Below, piece by piece: positions 10,753 to 20,710 of a DNA stretch of 64,000 nt. The notes under the pieces were generated by a model, which saw only the letters and a list, made by a program, of their open reading frames with translations, made no database searches and was not told where the DNA came from. The translations under genes were made by a program, and so were the position numbers. The DNA is from Henningerozyma blattae CBS 6284 (Eukaryota; Ascomycota; Saccharomycetes; Saccharomycetales; Saccharomycetaceae), in NCBI RefSeq assembly GCF_000315915.1, contig NC_020193.1, positions 434,001 through 498,000 of the forward strand, given 5' to 3'. Each line of letters opens with the position of its first letter. Position 1 is the first letter of the stretch.

Positions 10753-11379
10753 TTAACCATACATGCCCCAATCTTCTTCTAATTCGACTTGTGAATCGTC
10801 GATTTTGAATTTTTTCTCTAAAACATCATTTCTACAAATTGGACAAGATGAATTTTTTTGTAACCAAAGAGTTATACATTCTAAATCGAAATAATGTTTA
10901 CAATTTGGTAATTCAATAATTAAAGGATAATCGTCATCAAAAAATTTACATCTACAAATGGAACAAATTTCATCTTTATTTTTAATGGATTTTTTATTAA
11001 TTCTTTCTAAAGAATCAATAAATGAACTTGAACATTTTTTTTGAGTGTGATCAGTAGTATCATTGAAAAATTCTTGTTGCATAGATTCGGGCATTAATTG
11101 TGATAATAATTGTAATAAAATTAAATTATTTTGAGAAGATAATGATTCACCATTAGAACCATGGTGATAAAAGGATTGGAATAACGATTGTAATTGTGAA
11201 CGTAATTCTGTTCTTTGAGATTCATCAGGGGAGTCGTTTGAAGATGAGGTGGAGGGAAGTGAAGTAGTTATATTGGAAATATTATGTTCATCTAAGTGTA
11301 TTGGAACAAGTTAGTAACAAAGAATAATGTGAAAGTGAATTGCAATCGCAAAAAGTTGCATACCTTGATATGAAGCCAT
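10753..11379 (-). CDS. YBR062C-type RING finger protein, spliced
   Basis: Two exons: exon 1 is 11364-11379 (16 bases) and exon 2 is 10753-11291, joined to give 184 residues. The 72-base intron begins GTATGC, has branch site TACTAAC (minus strand, 11310-11316) and ends TTAG. The product starts MASYQDEHNIS and has a C-terminal RING-H2 finger: CSICRCKF, then PNCKHYFDLECITLWL, then CPIC. It ends LEEDWGMYG, identical to the end of S. cerevisiae YBR062C, which also has an intron. The RING suggests a ubiquitin ligase; no substrate can be named. The stop faces the RSM10 stop with about 70 bases between them, so the two genes converge. Confidence 0.92.
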
Positions 11380-12032
11380 TTTAACTTGTATGAAATGTGA
11401 TGATGCTTTGATCTTGCAAAATGGGGTTAAATTGAGGCAGGGCGATATTTTATGGTCCTCCTAATATAAAAATGTGGCAAATTGTATACGCGAACGGAGA
11501 AAATTAGGAAAAGATATATGTCTTAAAAATAATAAAAAAAAAAAAAAAAAAAAAAATAAGAGAAATGTATGAAATATAAATATATAAATGTTTGTGTGAA
11601 TGTGAGTATGAGAGTGTATGAATGAATAAATATATGTATATATAAATAATGGTAAATTAGAGGATGTATACTTCATCTTCGAGTTAAACACAAAAAAAAA
11701 ATACAACTTTAATTTGTGTGTAATGATAATGTGTAAATGTGAATAGATCGAGAGATGTGAAGTGAACTAGTAATACAAGTTAGCAGTGAATATTAAATGA
11801 GGGGGGGGGGGTAACGTAAATGTATATGAAGGAGGAAGAGATGAATGGGTAATGCTTTTTTATTTTCTTTTTGATTTTTTTTATTTTTTTTGATTAGGCT
11901 ACTTTAATGCAAAAAATGTTTATATTAATTAAAAAAAAAATCCATATTTAAATGGGGAAAGTCAACTGTTTAAGTAAAGTCAACTGTTTAAGTAAAGTCA
12001 ACTGTTTAAGTAAAATCAACTGTTCAAGTTAG
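11380..12032. other. Intergenic region with simple repeats, YBR062C-type gene promoter to NRG 3' end
   Basis: No gene. It holds A-runs near 11537-11556, a G-run near 11802-11810 and the 18-bp tandem array given below. ORFs here are low-complexity. Confidence 0.6.
11958..12029. repeat. Four tandem copies of an 18-bp unit next to the NRG stop codon
   Basis: The unit AAAGTCAACTGTTTAAGT occurs three times exactly (11958-12011), followed by a fourth copy with two changes (12012-12029). The array ends 3 bases from the stop codon of the NRG-like gene, so it would form the very start of that gene's 3' UTR. Confidence 0.95.
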
Positions 12033-12899
12033 TTAATTTGTTAAATTCAAATTTTTCTTTTTCAAATGAGTCTTGTAATGTTGTATACAATTATCATGTC
12101 TACTAAATCTTTGATTACAACCTTCTAAAGGACAACGGTGATTTTTTTCACCTGTATGAATTCTATAATGTCTTGCTAAATGACCAGAAGTGGTTAAAGT
12201 CTTTGAACAAATCTTGCAAATATGTTTTTTCTTTTTAGGTAATTTGGAAGTTGTGGTGGAAGGAGTTGTGCTTGTAGGGGTTGCATTTGCAGGAGAAGAA
12301 GAAGACGATGTATGAGGTGGGATTGGTGTTGAAGCTTCGACACCCACGGTGGTTGTAGTGGTTGTTGGGATATATTTGGGAGAAGAAGAGACAGATGAAG
12401 AAGTAGAGTTTGTATAGACAAGGGAGTTTGATTGATTCGGCAGAAGATTATTTTGACCGGATAGAATGGAATGGATACTCGATGTGCTGCTATTGATTGG
12501 AGTGTTATTGAATGAAATCATATTATTGATACTCGAAGAAGTGGTGAGACTTGGTAGAGAATTATGTGTGTAGTTATTTAAAGTTGGGGATTGGATATTT
12601 GAAGGAGTGATGTAATTTTGAGAGGCGGTTCCCTCTGGATCGTTGGCAAGATCAGGTTCTAATTCGTTATTAAAGGCATGTTTTGTTAACTTGATTTTCA
12701 AATTGGATTCGACATCATTAGTACGGATCAAAGAAGGTAAAAGTGTGATATATTTTCTCTCGCTATTGTTATTCGAGGAAGAGTTGATTGGCATATTATC
12801 GGACATAGTGGAGGACAAGTTTGATAGATTATTGTTGTTTGAGATCATGTTGTTGAAATTGTTTTGTAGTCTTAGCTGGTTTTGGTAATTCAACATCAT
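12033..12899 (-). CDS. NRG1: Nrg1/Nrg2-like C2H2 zinc-finger repressor
   Basis: A 288-residue protein with two C2H2 fingers at its C-terminus (about residues 225-280). The finger region reads KHICKICSKTLTTSGHLARH, then HTGEKNHRCPLEGCNQRF, then SRHDNCIQHYKTHLKKK, close to yeast Nrg1 and Nrg2. These bind CCCT-type sites and recruit Tup1-Ssn6 to repress glucose- and stress-regulated genes. The remainder is Asn/Ser/Thr-rich and unstructured, as in the family. Neighbours fit both ohnologs (NRG2 is YBR066C, NRG1 is YDR043C), so the symbol stands for the pair. Two ATGs lie in tandem at the start. Upstream lies an unusually long gene-free region that is pyrimidine-rich on the coding strand, which suggests a long 5' leader or a large regulatory region. 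Confidence 0.88.
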   Translation of the reverse strand: MMLNYQNQLRLQNNFNNMISNNNNLSNLSSTMSDNMPINSSSNNNSERKYITLLPSLIRTNDVESNLKIKLTKHAFNNELEPDLANDPEGTASQNYITPSNIQSPTLNNYTHNSLPSLTTSSSINNMISFNNTPINSSTSSIHSILSGQNNLLPNQSNSLVYTNSTSSSVSSSPKYIPTTTTTTVGVEASTPIPPHTSSSSSPANATPTSTTPSTTTSKLPKKKKHICKICSKTLTTSGHLARHYRIHTGEKNHRCPLEGCNQRFSRHDNCIQHYKTHLKKKNLNLTN

Positions 12900-13334
12900 C
12901 TTTCATGTGTTGAGGATGCGAAATTGTGATATAGAGGGAGGGGAGGGGAGGAGGCAGGGTTGGGAGGAAGTGGATATGAGAACCTGCGATATGGGTAGTT
13001 TAAATAGAGATGCGATATGTATTTGTTTTAGTGCACACAGGAATAAGGGAAGGGAAAGGGAAAGGGAAAGAGGAAAACGATAAAGTCGAGACGTGAAGGC
13101 ACCAGTGTGAGAACAAAATTAAAAAAAAAAATAGTAATAGTAGTGATAATAATAATACCAAAACGTAATGGAAAGTAAAATGGGTGTATGGATGAGATAT
13201 TGGGGAAATGTGTTAGGAAACGCCAATAAGAAAAGATCGATAAGAGAAGGGAGGAAAACAAGAAAAAAATAAGATATACAATAGTGAGTATTAAATAACC
13301 GATATATATATATATATGTGTGTGTGTGTATAGG

Positions 13335-13479
13335 AGAGTGCAAGTGCGAGTGCAAGTGCGAGTGCGAGTGCGACTGCAACTGCAACTGCAACTGCAACTG
13401 CAACTGCAACTGCAACTGCAACTGCAACTGCAACTGCAACTACAACTGCAACTGCAAGTGTCAGTGTCAGCGCAAGTGC
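13335..13479. repeat. Hexanucleotide repeat (TGCAAC / TGCGAG variants)
   Basis: About 24 copies of a 6-bp unit. It begins as TGCAAG/TGCGAG, becomes a pure TGCAAC core (about 13375-13440), then decays. A TA/TG dinucleotide run (about 13304-13330) precedes it. Because the unit is 6 bp, every frame stays open; the ORFs here are repeat artefacts. Confidence 0.95.
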
Positions 13480-14027
13480 AATGTAATGAAACAAGTATGT
13501 TTGAAGGGTAAAACAAGAGTGGGATAATGAATTTGAAATAAATTAAAATTAGATCAAGATGGAAATCGTAGATTAAAGTGGATAGAAAGTGGTAGTAGGG
13601 TAGTGAGGTAGTATATAGGGTAGTATAAATGATTGTACATATTTGGCGATGGAATAGGAATACGAATTACTCACAATGACAATTCAAATAAGGTTGTTGT
13701 TGTCTATATCTTTTGTCTTGTTTTGTTTTGATATGTTTGAGAGAAAAGAAAAAATGCGCAAGTCAATAATAAGCAGAGAAAAATGAAGATAATAAGAGAA
13801 AAAGATAATAATAGCAATAAATTATGTGTTCACGTAAAGTAAGGACGAGTTAAGTAAAATAACCAAGAAAAAAACATTTTTTTAAAAAGAAATTAACCAG
13901 AAAAAAGGATGTTAGAAAATACAGTAGGGCCGAAAAGATGGAAATGATCTATGCCAATATTTTGCAAGCGAGAGAGAAAGCAAGTACGGGAGTATGAGCG
14001 CGTGTGTGTCATAGCTTAATTAAAGTC

Positions 14028-14135
14028 TTTTTTTATTTTTTATTTTTTATTTTTTATTTTTTATTTTTCATTTTCATTTTCATTTTCACTTACATTTACT
14101 TACACTTTCACTTTCACTTTTACAAGGATTATTGA
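14028..14135. repeat. T-rich hexanucleotide repeats (TTTTTA then TTTTCA)
   Basis: Several copies of a TTTTTA-type unit pass into TTTTCA and CACTTT-type units. This is a short low-complexity array in the NRG upstream region. Confidence 0.85.
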
Positions 14136-14319
14136 GTTTGCCAGTTACCAATAGAAAACACCAAGAATGAATGTATGAATGGGAAAGGGTAGAGAGACGA
14201 GTAGAGAGGGAAAAATAATGACAAATCGATGCTACAAAAAAGAGTAACTAGGTCCTGGATTTGACTGATGGAATAGGATCGGGAAAGGAAACGGGCTACG
14301 AAAGATGGAATACGACATG

Positions 14320-14396
14320 CTTATTGCGTATTGCGTATTGCGTATTGCTTATTGCTTATTGCTTATTGCTTATTGCTTATTGCTTATTGCTTATGG
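14320..14396. repeat. 7-bp tandem repeat TATTGCG/TATTGCT
   Basis: About eleven head-to-tail heptamers: the first three are TATTGCG and the rest TATTGCT. The block of one variant followed by the other suggests array growth from two founder units. Confidence 0.93.
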
Positions 14397-14699
14397 CTAA
14401 GGTGAGCTTATTGTTATGCATGTGCATGCAACCGTTGGGCAGTTGTGGTTCATCTTTGCGACAGTTTCTGTGTTGCTCACAAATACGCGAGATCAAGACG
14501 GGGAATTGGAGATGGGAAACCACAGATAAGGACGGGCCAGTGTTGGGAATGGCAGCAAAAGTGGCAATCGAAAGGGAAATGGTAAATGGAAGTGGAAAGG
14601 GAAATCACAGGCCATGGCTAAGATAATCACCAAGAAGCGCCACGCCGTTATAGTGGCAAAACAAAACAATACAGAGTAAAAGTACAATAGAGTGTAGTG

Positions 14700-16275
14700 T
14701 GTGTGTGGCACACTATTGTGCTCTGGCTTTAATTCTCTAATCGCCGAAACAGTCCCTGTATTTGGGCACGGCGGTGAAGCAGTGTGAGCCTGTAGCTGCC
14801 GGGGATGGTCTGTGCCTGCCGGCTGTTTCTGTCTGGTGGTGCAGCCAATGCCAATGCCAGTGCCAATGCCGTTGCTCTTGCTATTGCCATTGCTATTGCT
14901 ATTGCTATTGCTGCTGCTGCCGCCACCGCCCGCAGGGTATCCACGGGATTCCGTGCCAAACCGTAGACAGAGAAGACGTCATCGGCGTGCCTGTCAGCAG
15001 CAATCCAAGCCAAGCAAGGGCCTGGAATGGATGCAGGCAGAGGCCAGCCGTGGCGTGCCGTAGACCAGTGGTGGCACATACACACAAGGCGGGGCTGGGG
15101 CCAGGCCCAGCCCGCCTATGCCCCGCCCAGCCCCGCGCCGGAGGCCTTCGAGCACAGAGGGGCCAGGGACTCACTGTCTGGAGCCTGTGAGCGGCCGTGC
15201 CTGTGCATCTGAGCCGACCCGGGCCAGACCCGGACCGGATACAGAGAGAGCCGCCAGTTGCCACAGGCACACCAGTGGGAATAGGAGCGAATGCAGATGG
15301 CCCGTGGCGCACTTCCCGATGCGGCAGTGCCCTGAGATGACCTCCGAGCAAGCCCAGGCAGATCGCTCAATGGACGCGCACCGACTCAGAACAGCCGGGG
15401 GCGCTACCGGCCGCAGGGTAGCACGGAGAGGTGCCAAGGATCGGCGCCCGAAACGGCAAGGCGGGGTGGCTGAGAAACGGCGGAGACCCCAGCGGAGAGA
15501 GGATCGGCGCAGGCCTCGTCGGGCACAAAGGGCTCTCTAGCTGCGATTCNNNNNNNNNNNNNNNNNNNNNNNNNNNNNNNNNNNNNNNNNNNNNNNNNNN
15601 NNNNNNNNNNNNNNNNNNNNNNNNNNNNNNNNNNNNNNNNNNNNNNNNNGGCTCGGGCTCGGGTGTGAGTTCCGGAAACGGCAGCAGACGAGAAGGCACG
15701 CGCAAGGGTGTCGGGGAAGGGGCCCCTTTCAGGAAACGATTTCGGTCGGAGGACCAAAGCCGGCATCGGTGTTTGCCTGTGGTGGCAGCCAAGACAAGAA
15801 GGTGCGCTTCACAAGGGCCTCTGCAGGGGCCTGTGCAAGGGCCTCTGCAGGGGTTTCTTCGGATCTGGGTGCGGTGCCATATGACCCCACTACGGCGATT
15901 GCCAAGTCATGACACGCAGCGTCTGTAATCGTAATTCTTGCATTCGCCAGACACCACGGGCTTATACCGGAACAGGAAAACGTGCTGTGGCAGAGAGAAC
16001 GGGAATCGGAAAAAAAGAAAAAAGAGACAGAGACAGAGACAGAGCAGGCACAGAGGCACAGAGGCACAGAGGCAGGACCCCGTTTGGACCTTTAACCGGA
16101 GAACGGGCGTGTGCGTCTGTTTCTCCGGGTGCATCCCACACAATGCGTGGAGGTGCAAGGGTCTCTGAGGGAGGAGAATACCCGCGGAATTTGGGCCCAC
16201 CCCCCCCTCCCCCCGGTGACTGCAGAGCTTTCTGAGACCATCTCGTGCCGAAGGGGTCCAATTTGCCGGGCCGGA
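14700..16275. other. GC-rich island C with minisatellites and an assembly gap
   Basis: About 1.5 kb of GC-rich DNA; 40 of the 60 bases at 15061-15120 are G or C. It includes an ATTGCT-type repeat near 14880-14915, a CCTCTGCAGGGG-type repeat near 15816-15855, a CAGAGA/GCACAG repeat near 16024-16073 and a C-run near 16198-16214. It is interrupted by the gap. No protein family is recognisable in any frame. Confidence 0.8.
15550..15649. other. Assembly gap of exactly 100 N
   Basis: One hundred N symbols, the conventional length for a gap of unknown size. The real amount of missing DNA and the join of the two sides are not proven by this sequence. Confidence 0.99.
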
Positions 16276-17589
16276 ATGGGTGTTGTTTATTTATTTCTTA
16301 GCTATTTGCCTCATCCCAGAATTTTATTTTGCGTTTCTTTTTTTGCGCACTGTAATTCCCGTGGTCGCATTTGCGTTTCGCACTGGGACGTCTCAGGGTA
16401 GAACGTGTGGTAAACTCTTGGCATATTCAGTTGCTGTTTTGAGACAGTGCTTGTTTGTGTGGCCGTGTCTTTTACCTATTGCAGTACACATTCCTAACCC
16501 AAGAAATGGAAACCACCCCACGAATATCCATTAGCGAGTATGCCATGACACTTGAGATTTTTGTCTCTATTTTTAGCATGGCGTGTTACAAAGCAAAAGG
16601 CTTGCCTGGTTAAATGTCAAGTGATTTTGCAAATGCATATGCATGTGCAAATGCAATTGTGTTTAGATCCACCTCCTATTACGACAAGATATCTGCGGTA
16701 CAGATGCCCACGCCCAGCTCATGTGATGCAATACAACGTTGCTTTGAGTTTCCAAAAACATAGTTGCCTGACGGTTTTTAAACCCCGTCGATATAATGTC
16801 TCTTTGCATTTCCATCGGTTCCTACATTCCAGTGCACCACACTGTGTCTGCTGGCACTGTTTCAAAAAAACCCCACTGGTTTGATCCATTGACCTGTTAC
16901 ATCTTACCAGGCAAAGTGGATATAATTATGTCCAACGGCTTTAGTTGCCTTTGTCGTGGCCGTCGCCTTCGATCTTGAGTAGCATGTGTTGTACGGCTAT
17001 TATCTGCTTCTGCTATTTGTCATACATCTTTTTGTCTGGCCATCCATCCGTCGCAATCTCCTGTTGCTTTTCCGATATCGTTTTTTGTCCGTCAAGATTC
17101 TCCATTCCCGTTTACATATCGTTTGCATTCCAATCTTGTCTTTCTTTCTTCGGGTCCCATTCCCTTTCCGGCCGTGCCCGTATTTCCTTCCATTTTCGTG
17201 TTCGGTTTCCTTCTTTTGTTATTCCCGACGGTTCTCCATCCTCACTTGATCGTCCGTCTGTATTTGATTATCCGTCCGTATCGTCCGTATTTGATTGTCC
17301 ATCCTCATTGGATCGTCAATCCCCGTTTAAAGACATACTTCCGTTTATTCAATCAATAGGAAAAAGAAACGTTTACATTTCTGTCTCTATTTACCCATCT
17401 CTTGGTATTTCCTAATCCAATCTCCTTTTCATCTCGGGTTCTATCCGCATTCCAATCACTAAACAGGAAAACACACGAGACAAAACAGACATCGCAAATC
17501 TCCTGAATTAAACCTCAAACACTCTGTTGCCACTAGATTCCAATCTCGAATTTATTACTCGATTGATCGCCTGTTGGTTTTGCTCTCCT

Positions 17590-17619
17590 CATTGCCTCGC
17601 ATTGCCTCGTATTGCCTCT
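17590..17619. repeat. Three copies of a 10-bp unit (ATTGCCTCGY type)
   Basis: Three head-to-tail copies with single-base changes in the pyrimidine-rich right arm of the gene-free block. A second array, ATCTTGCC repeated four times, follows at about 17652-17684. Confidence 0.85.
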
Positions 17620-17815
17620 CAATGTTTTATTTAAAAAGTTGTGTTTTTCAAATCTTGCCATCTTGCCATCTTGCCATCTTACCATTGCAATATCTCCCTC
17701 TCGGAATAATTCTTGAAATATCGTTTGTTAAAATTTATATATATTTTTTCTTGTTCGTTAGTCTCTATATATTGTAGATTATAAACTCTGTAAAATCGTA
17801 TGCCCATCGCACCAA

Positions 17816-18151
17816 TCAATTTTCTTTCCATCTATTACCACAATTCACACACTTGTAAAATGTAGTCATCGGTTCATCAGCAGATCTGATTTGTAATTGA
17901 AAGAAATATGCACTCTCACCCCCACAATTATCATAGTTCGGACATTGCACTTTTGTTTGATCAACATTATCCCATCCTCCACCTAACACATCATCAACCT
18001 CTTTTCTTGGCAGCTTCTTGCGATCAAAGATCTCAATTCCTTGGATGGGGAACTCGTAGGGACATGATTTGCATGTTAATGTATAAACATTCTCCGTCTG
18101 TGATGTAGCAATCAATAACATGTTATTACATAATGGACAAAACGATATCAT
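17816..18151 (-). CDS. RPC11: Rpc11 (C11), RNA polymerase III cleavage subunit
   Basis: A 111-residue protein nearly identical to yeast Rpc11 (110 residues). It has an N-terminal zinc ribbon (CPLC, later CKSC) and a C-terminal TFIIS-like ribbon carrying the acidic hairpin RSADEPMT and YKCVNCGNRWKEN. C11 provides RNA cleavage and helps Pol III terminate and reinitiate. I chose the ATG at 18149-18151, which gives MISFCPLC; two more open codons upstream begin with a non-ATG triplet. A full PAC motif lies about 107 bases upstream. BAP2/3-like follows on the same strand, as in S. cerevisiae (YDR045C, YDR046C). Confidence 0.97.
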   Translation of the reverse strand: MISFCPLCNNMLLIATSQTENVYTLTCKSCPYEFPIQGIEIFDRKKLPRKEVDDVLGGGWDNVDQTKVQCPNYDNCGGESAYFFQLQIRSADEPMTTFYKCVNCGNRWKEN

Positions 18152-18715
18152 CTTCAACCGTCTTTCTTAACGCATCACCTTGCACTATATGCCTACTACG
18201 TTATTTTTTTTCTTTTTCTTTTTTTTCTTTTTCTTTCTTTTTTTTAGTTATATTCAAATCTCATCGCTGAATGTTAATTTTTTTTCCCTTCTCTCTCTCT
18301 CACTTTGACACACCCGTACATCTCTATTGTCACGTGAAATAATCACCGTTTCACATTTCCAAAGACTATTGGAAATTTTCCGATTCACTCCGGTATAGAC
18401 ATCTACATTTTGGAGAATCACATACACATGGGGAATTCCCTTATATATATATATATAAAAACTTGAATTGAATATGCTTTAGAATTATTAAACATTAATT
18501 ATTTGTTCGATTTAAATAAAATTAATAGTCTATTTAAGTTTGTTTGTTTGTTTGTTTGTGTTTTATAAACAAATATGCAAGGTTTGAGATGATGAATGAG
18601 GGAGGGGTAGATAATTTATAGAATACAATAATGATTAGGAAGAATTAAATTTCATGCAATAATAAAAATAATAATAAAAGGAAATGATCGAATATTTACA
18701 ATGCATCTCTCTAGC
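18152..18715. other. Intergenic region, RPC11 promoter
   Basis: About 560 bases with the PAC site, a GTCACGTGA element near 18330, a TA run near 18445-18458 and a TTTG repeat near 18539-18559. No gene seen. Confidence 0.6.
18258..18267 (-). promoter_or_regulatory. PAC motif upstream of RPC11
   Basis: The minus strand reads GCGATGAGAT, a perfect match to the PAC element (GCGATGAGMT) found before genes for RNA polymerase I and III subunits and ribosome biogenesis. It sits about 107 bases before the RPC11 ATG. Dot6/Tod6 binding is inferred from the motif. Confidence 0.8.
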
Positions 18716-20710
18716 TCAACACCAGAAAGCGCGGCATCTGGCCCAGAACCCTGCATTTCTAATTCTTTCTCTATTCTCTTCATCTTCTCTTTTCAATTGT
18801 TCAGGATCATATATCTTTCTACAATAATCTAAATCTATACTTTCAATTGGATTCCAAATAACCCAATCCTTCTTAATTACCATATACCCAACAGCAAAGA
18901 AAATCCAAATTGGTAATGCCAACATTTGTTCGAAAAAATTCTTGGCAGAAACATTACTACCTTGACCTGGTGGAGTTAATGAAACCCAGAAATTGGCTAT
19001 CAACACCAACACGTTGAAACAGGCACCAATAATTGACCCCCAAATACCACACGCAGCCTTGTAACCAACTTCATTGATATCTTTACCTTGAACTTTCATG
19101 GCCCATCTGAATCTAATATGAGATAAAAAGAAACATTCCCATAAGAAAAGTGTGGCTAACCCGGCAATAGCAGCTAACCAGACAAACACTTCTTGTTCCT
19201 TATCTGATGCCGCAGCAAACCCAATAACACCCAATAATGAACATATTAATAAACCATAAATAGGTCTACCTTCTCTATCAATATAAGCCAAAAATTTTGG
19301 AGCCATCCCTTGTTGAGCTAATGATGCCATCATTCTTGGTGCTGCATATGTGGCAGAATTAGCAACAGAAATTAATGCAATTAAAACAACTGCGTTAATG
19401 AAATGTGGAACCACTTTAACACCATGGATGGAAGCAGCAAGAACATATGGTGAAATAGAAATGGAATCACCATTACTTGAAGTCGCACTAAATAAATTCT
19501 TATTATCATATGGAACGTTAAACCCTAACAAGATCATTGTCAATAAGTAAACGATTAAAATACGATAAATAGTGGTCTTTGCTGCAGTAGGTGTCGATTT
19601 TCTTGGGTTTGGTTGTTCATTAATAGTCAATACGAATAATTCAGTACCACCATACGAGAAAAAGGCTGTTACTAAAATATAACAAACATCTTTAAATCTA
19701 GAAGCAGAATTCTTACCAACAAATGCACCTGGAGTATGCCAATATTTACCACCAATATAACCATCATGACCTGCACCACCACAATTGATAACAATAGATA
19801 AAATGATAAACCCAATAATCATTAAAATCTTACAAAGATTAAAGATAAATTCAGTTTCACCATATGCAGCGGTCCCAAAGAAATGAATGAAATTTAAGAA
19901 AACATAAAAGATAACAACAAATACATCGGGACTAATAGAAGTGGTCCAATATTTAATAGTCATCGAAGCAGCAATCAGTTCCAAGGGAACCACAGTTAAC
20001 CATTGAATAGATGATAACCAAATAGTGGCAAACCCAATAGGTCTAGAAAGGAAAGTAGATATATAAGTGTTGAAATTACCAGGTAAAGTTGGATACGCAA
20101 CACCCATTTCACCAGCTGCTTGAATCAATAAATATGTAATGATTGAGACAAGACCATAACCAATAACCAAAGGAGCAGGACCACTTAATGAAAGACATGA
20201 TGCATTAGAGACTAAAAGACCAGTACCAATACCAGTACCCAAAGACATCATAACAACATGTCTTGATTTCATGGTTTTCTTCAATTGAGCTCTTGGTTTT
20301 TCTCTATGACCATTTTCATCAATAGAATTCAATTCTAATTCAGATTCCATACATTCTTCAGGTGGTTTAAATGAATCGATCCAATTTTTTATTCTTTTAT
20401 TCTTAATCTCTATGTTAAACTTCCTCTTGTGTGGTTTAGCCACAGAAGATGATGCATTCGACGAATCATCGTCAAGGACAAGATCAGATTGGATTGTATA
20501 ATTGTCCTTATCTATGGCTTGATTATTTGATAATGATAATTTATCATCATTGATCATGGAAAAGTTATCCAAGGATGATGTGGATACTGGGACCTGGGAA
20601 TCTGTTACAAATATTTGTGTGTTTTTCTCTTCGCTAGAAGCAGCAGTGGTAGTAGAGTTGGTATTACCATTGCTACTACCAATATTGCTATTATTAGTAT
20701 TGTTTTTCAT
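18716..20710 (-). CDS. BAP2: Bap2/Bap3-like amino-acid permease
   Basis: A 664-residue yeast amino-acid transporter with a long soluble N-terminus (about 155 residues) and 12 hydrophobic segments. The first transmembrane motif is [20 protein letters not shown]; later motifs include [20 protein letters not shown]. It ends in the FWC tripeptide, the palmitoylation signal of this family. It is closest to the branched-chain permeases Bap2/Bap3. Next to RPC11 and a TAT1-like gene, it holds the place of YBR068C/YDR046C, so the symbol stands for the ohnolog pair. The frame extends 30 codons upstream of the ATG at 20708-20710, but begins with TTG and is not used. Expression is probably induced by external amino acids through SPS signalling, as for the family. 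Confidence 0.85.
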   Translation of the reverse strand: MKNNTNNSNIGSSNGNTNSTTTAASSEEKNTQIFVTDSQVPVSTSSLDNFSMINDDKLSLSNNQAIDKDNYTIQSDLVLDDDSSNASSSVAKPHKRKFNIEIKNKRIKNWIDSFKPPEECMESELELNSIDENGHREKPRAQLKKTMKSRHVVMMSLGTGIGTGLLVSNASCLSLSGPAPLVIGYGLVSIITYLLIQAAGEMGVAYPTLPGNFNTYISTFLSRPIGFATIWLSSIQWLTVVPLELIAASMTIKYWTTSISPDVFVVIFYVFLNFIHFFGTAAYGETEFIFNLCKILMIIGFIILSIVINCGGAGHDGYIGGKYWHTPGAFVGKNSASRFKDVCYILVTAFFSYGGTELFVLTINEQPNPRKSTPTAAKTTIYRILIVYLLTMILLGFNVPYDNKNLFSATSSNGDSISISPYVLAASIHGVKVVPHFINAVVLIALISVANSATYAAPRMMASLAQQGMAPKFLAYIDREGRPIYGLLICSLLGVIGFAAASDKEQEVFVWLAAIAGLATLFLWECFFLSHIRFRWAMKVQGKDINEVGYKAACGIWGSIIGACFNVLVLIANFWVSLTPPGQGSNVSAKNFFEQMLALPIWIFFAVGYMVIKKDWVIWNPIESIDLDYCRKIYDPEQLKREDEENRERIRNAGFWARCRAFWC

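Larger units (their letters stand above)
12900..17815. other. 4.9-kb gene-free block between NRG and RPC11, contains a scaffold gap
   Basis: The longest gene-free stretch in the window. The left part (12.9-14.6 kb) is purine-rich on the plus strand and full of short tandem repeats. The centre (14.7-16.3 kb) is strongly GC-rich and interrupted by 100 Ns. The right part (16.3-17.8 kb) is pyrimidine-rich on the plus strand. Many ORFs of 60-160 codons cross it on both strands, but they are low-complexity, overlap each other and match no family I know, so none is called. In S. cerevisiae HEM13 (YDR044W) lies between NRG1 and RPC11; no trace of it is visible. Confidence 0.75.

Noticed and set aside
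13317..13330. TG-repeat resembling telomeric TG1-3 sequence
   Set aside because: It is a short dinucleotide run that continues a TA run, far from any chromosome end signal.
13028..13527. ORFs over the hexanucleotide repeat (poly-Cys/Ser, Leu/Gln, Val/Ala products)
   Set aside because: A 6-bp repeat keeps all frames open; the products are simple dipeptide repeats.
15118..15540. Long ORFs on both strands in the GC-rich block (for example 15118-15540 plus, 14905-15351 minus)
   Set aside because: They overlap in several frames, are rich in Arg/Pro/Gly/Ala because of base composition, cross the gap in some cases, and show no family motif. Stop codons are rare in GC-rich DNA.
16945..17415. 156-codon plus-strand ORF in the pyrimidine-rich arm
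   Set aside because: The product is a low-complexity Ser/Phe/Pro mix as expected from TTC and TCC runs, and other frames of the same stretch are open too.
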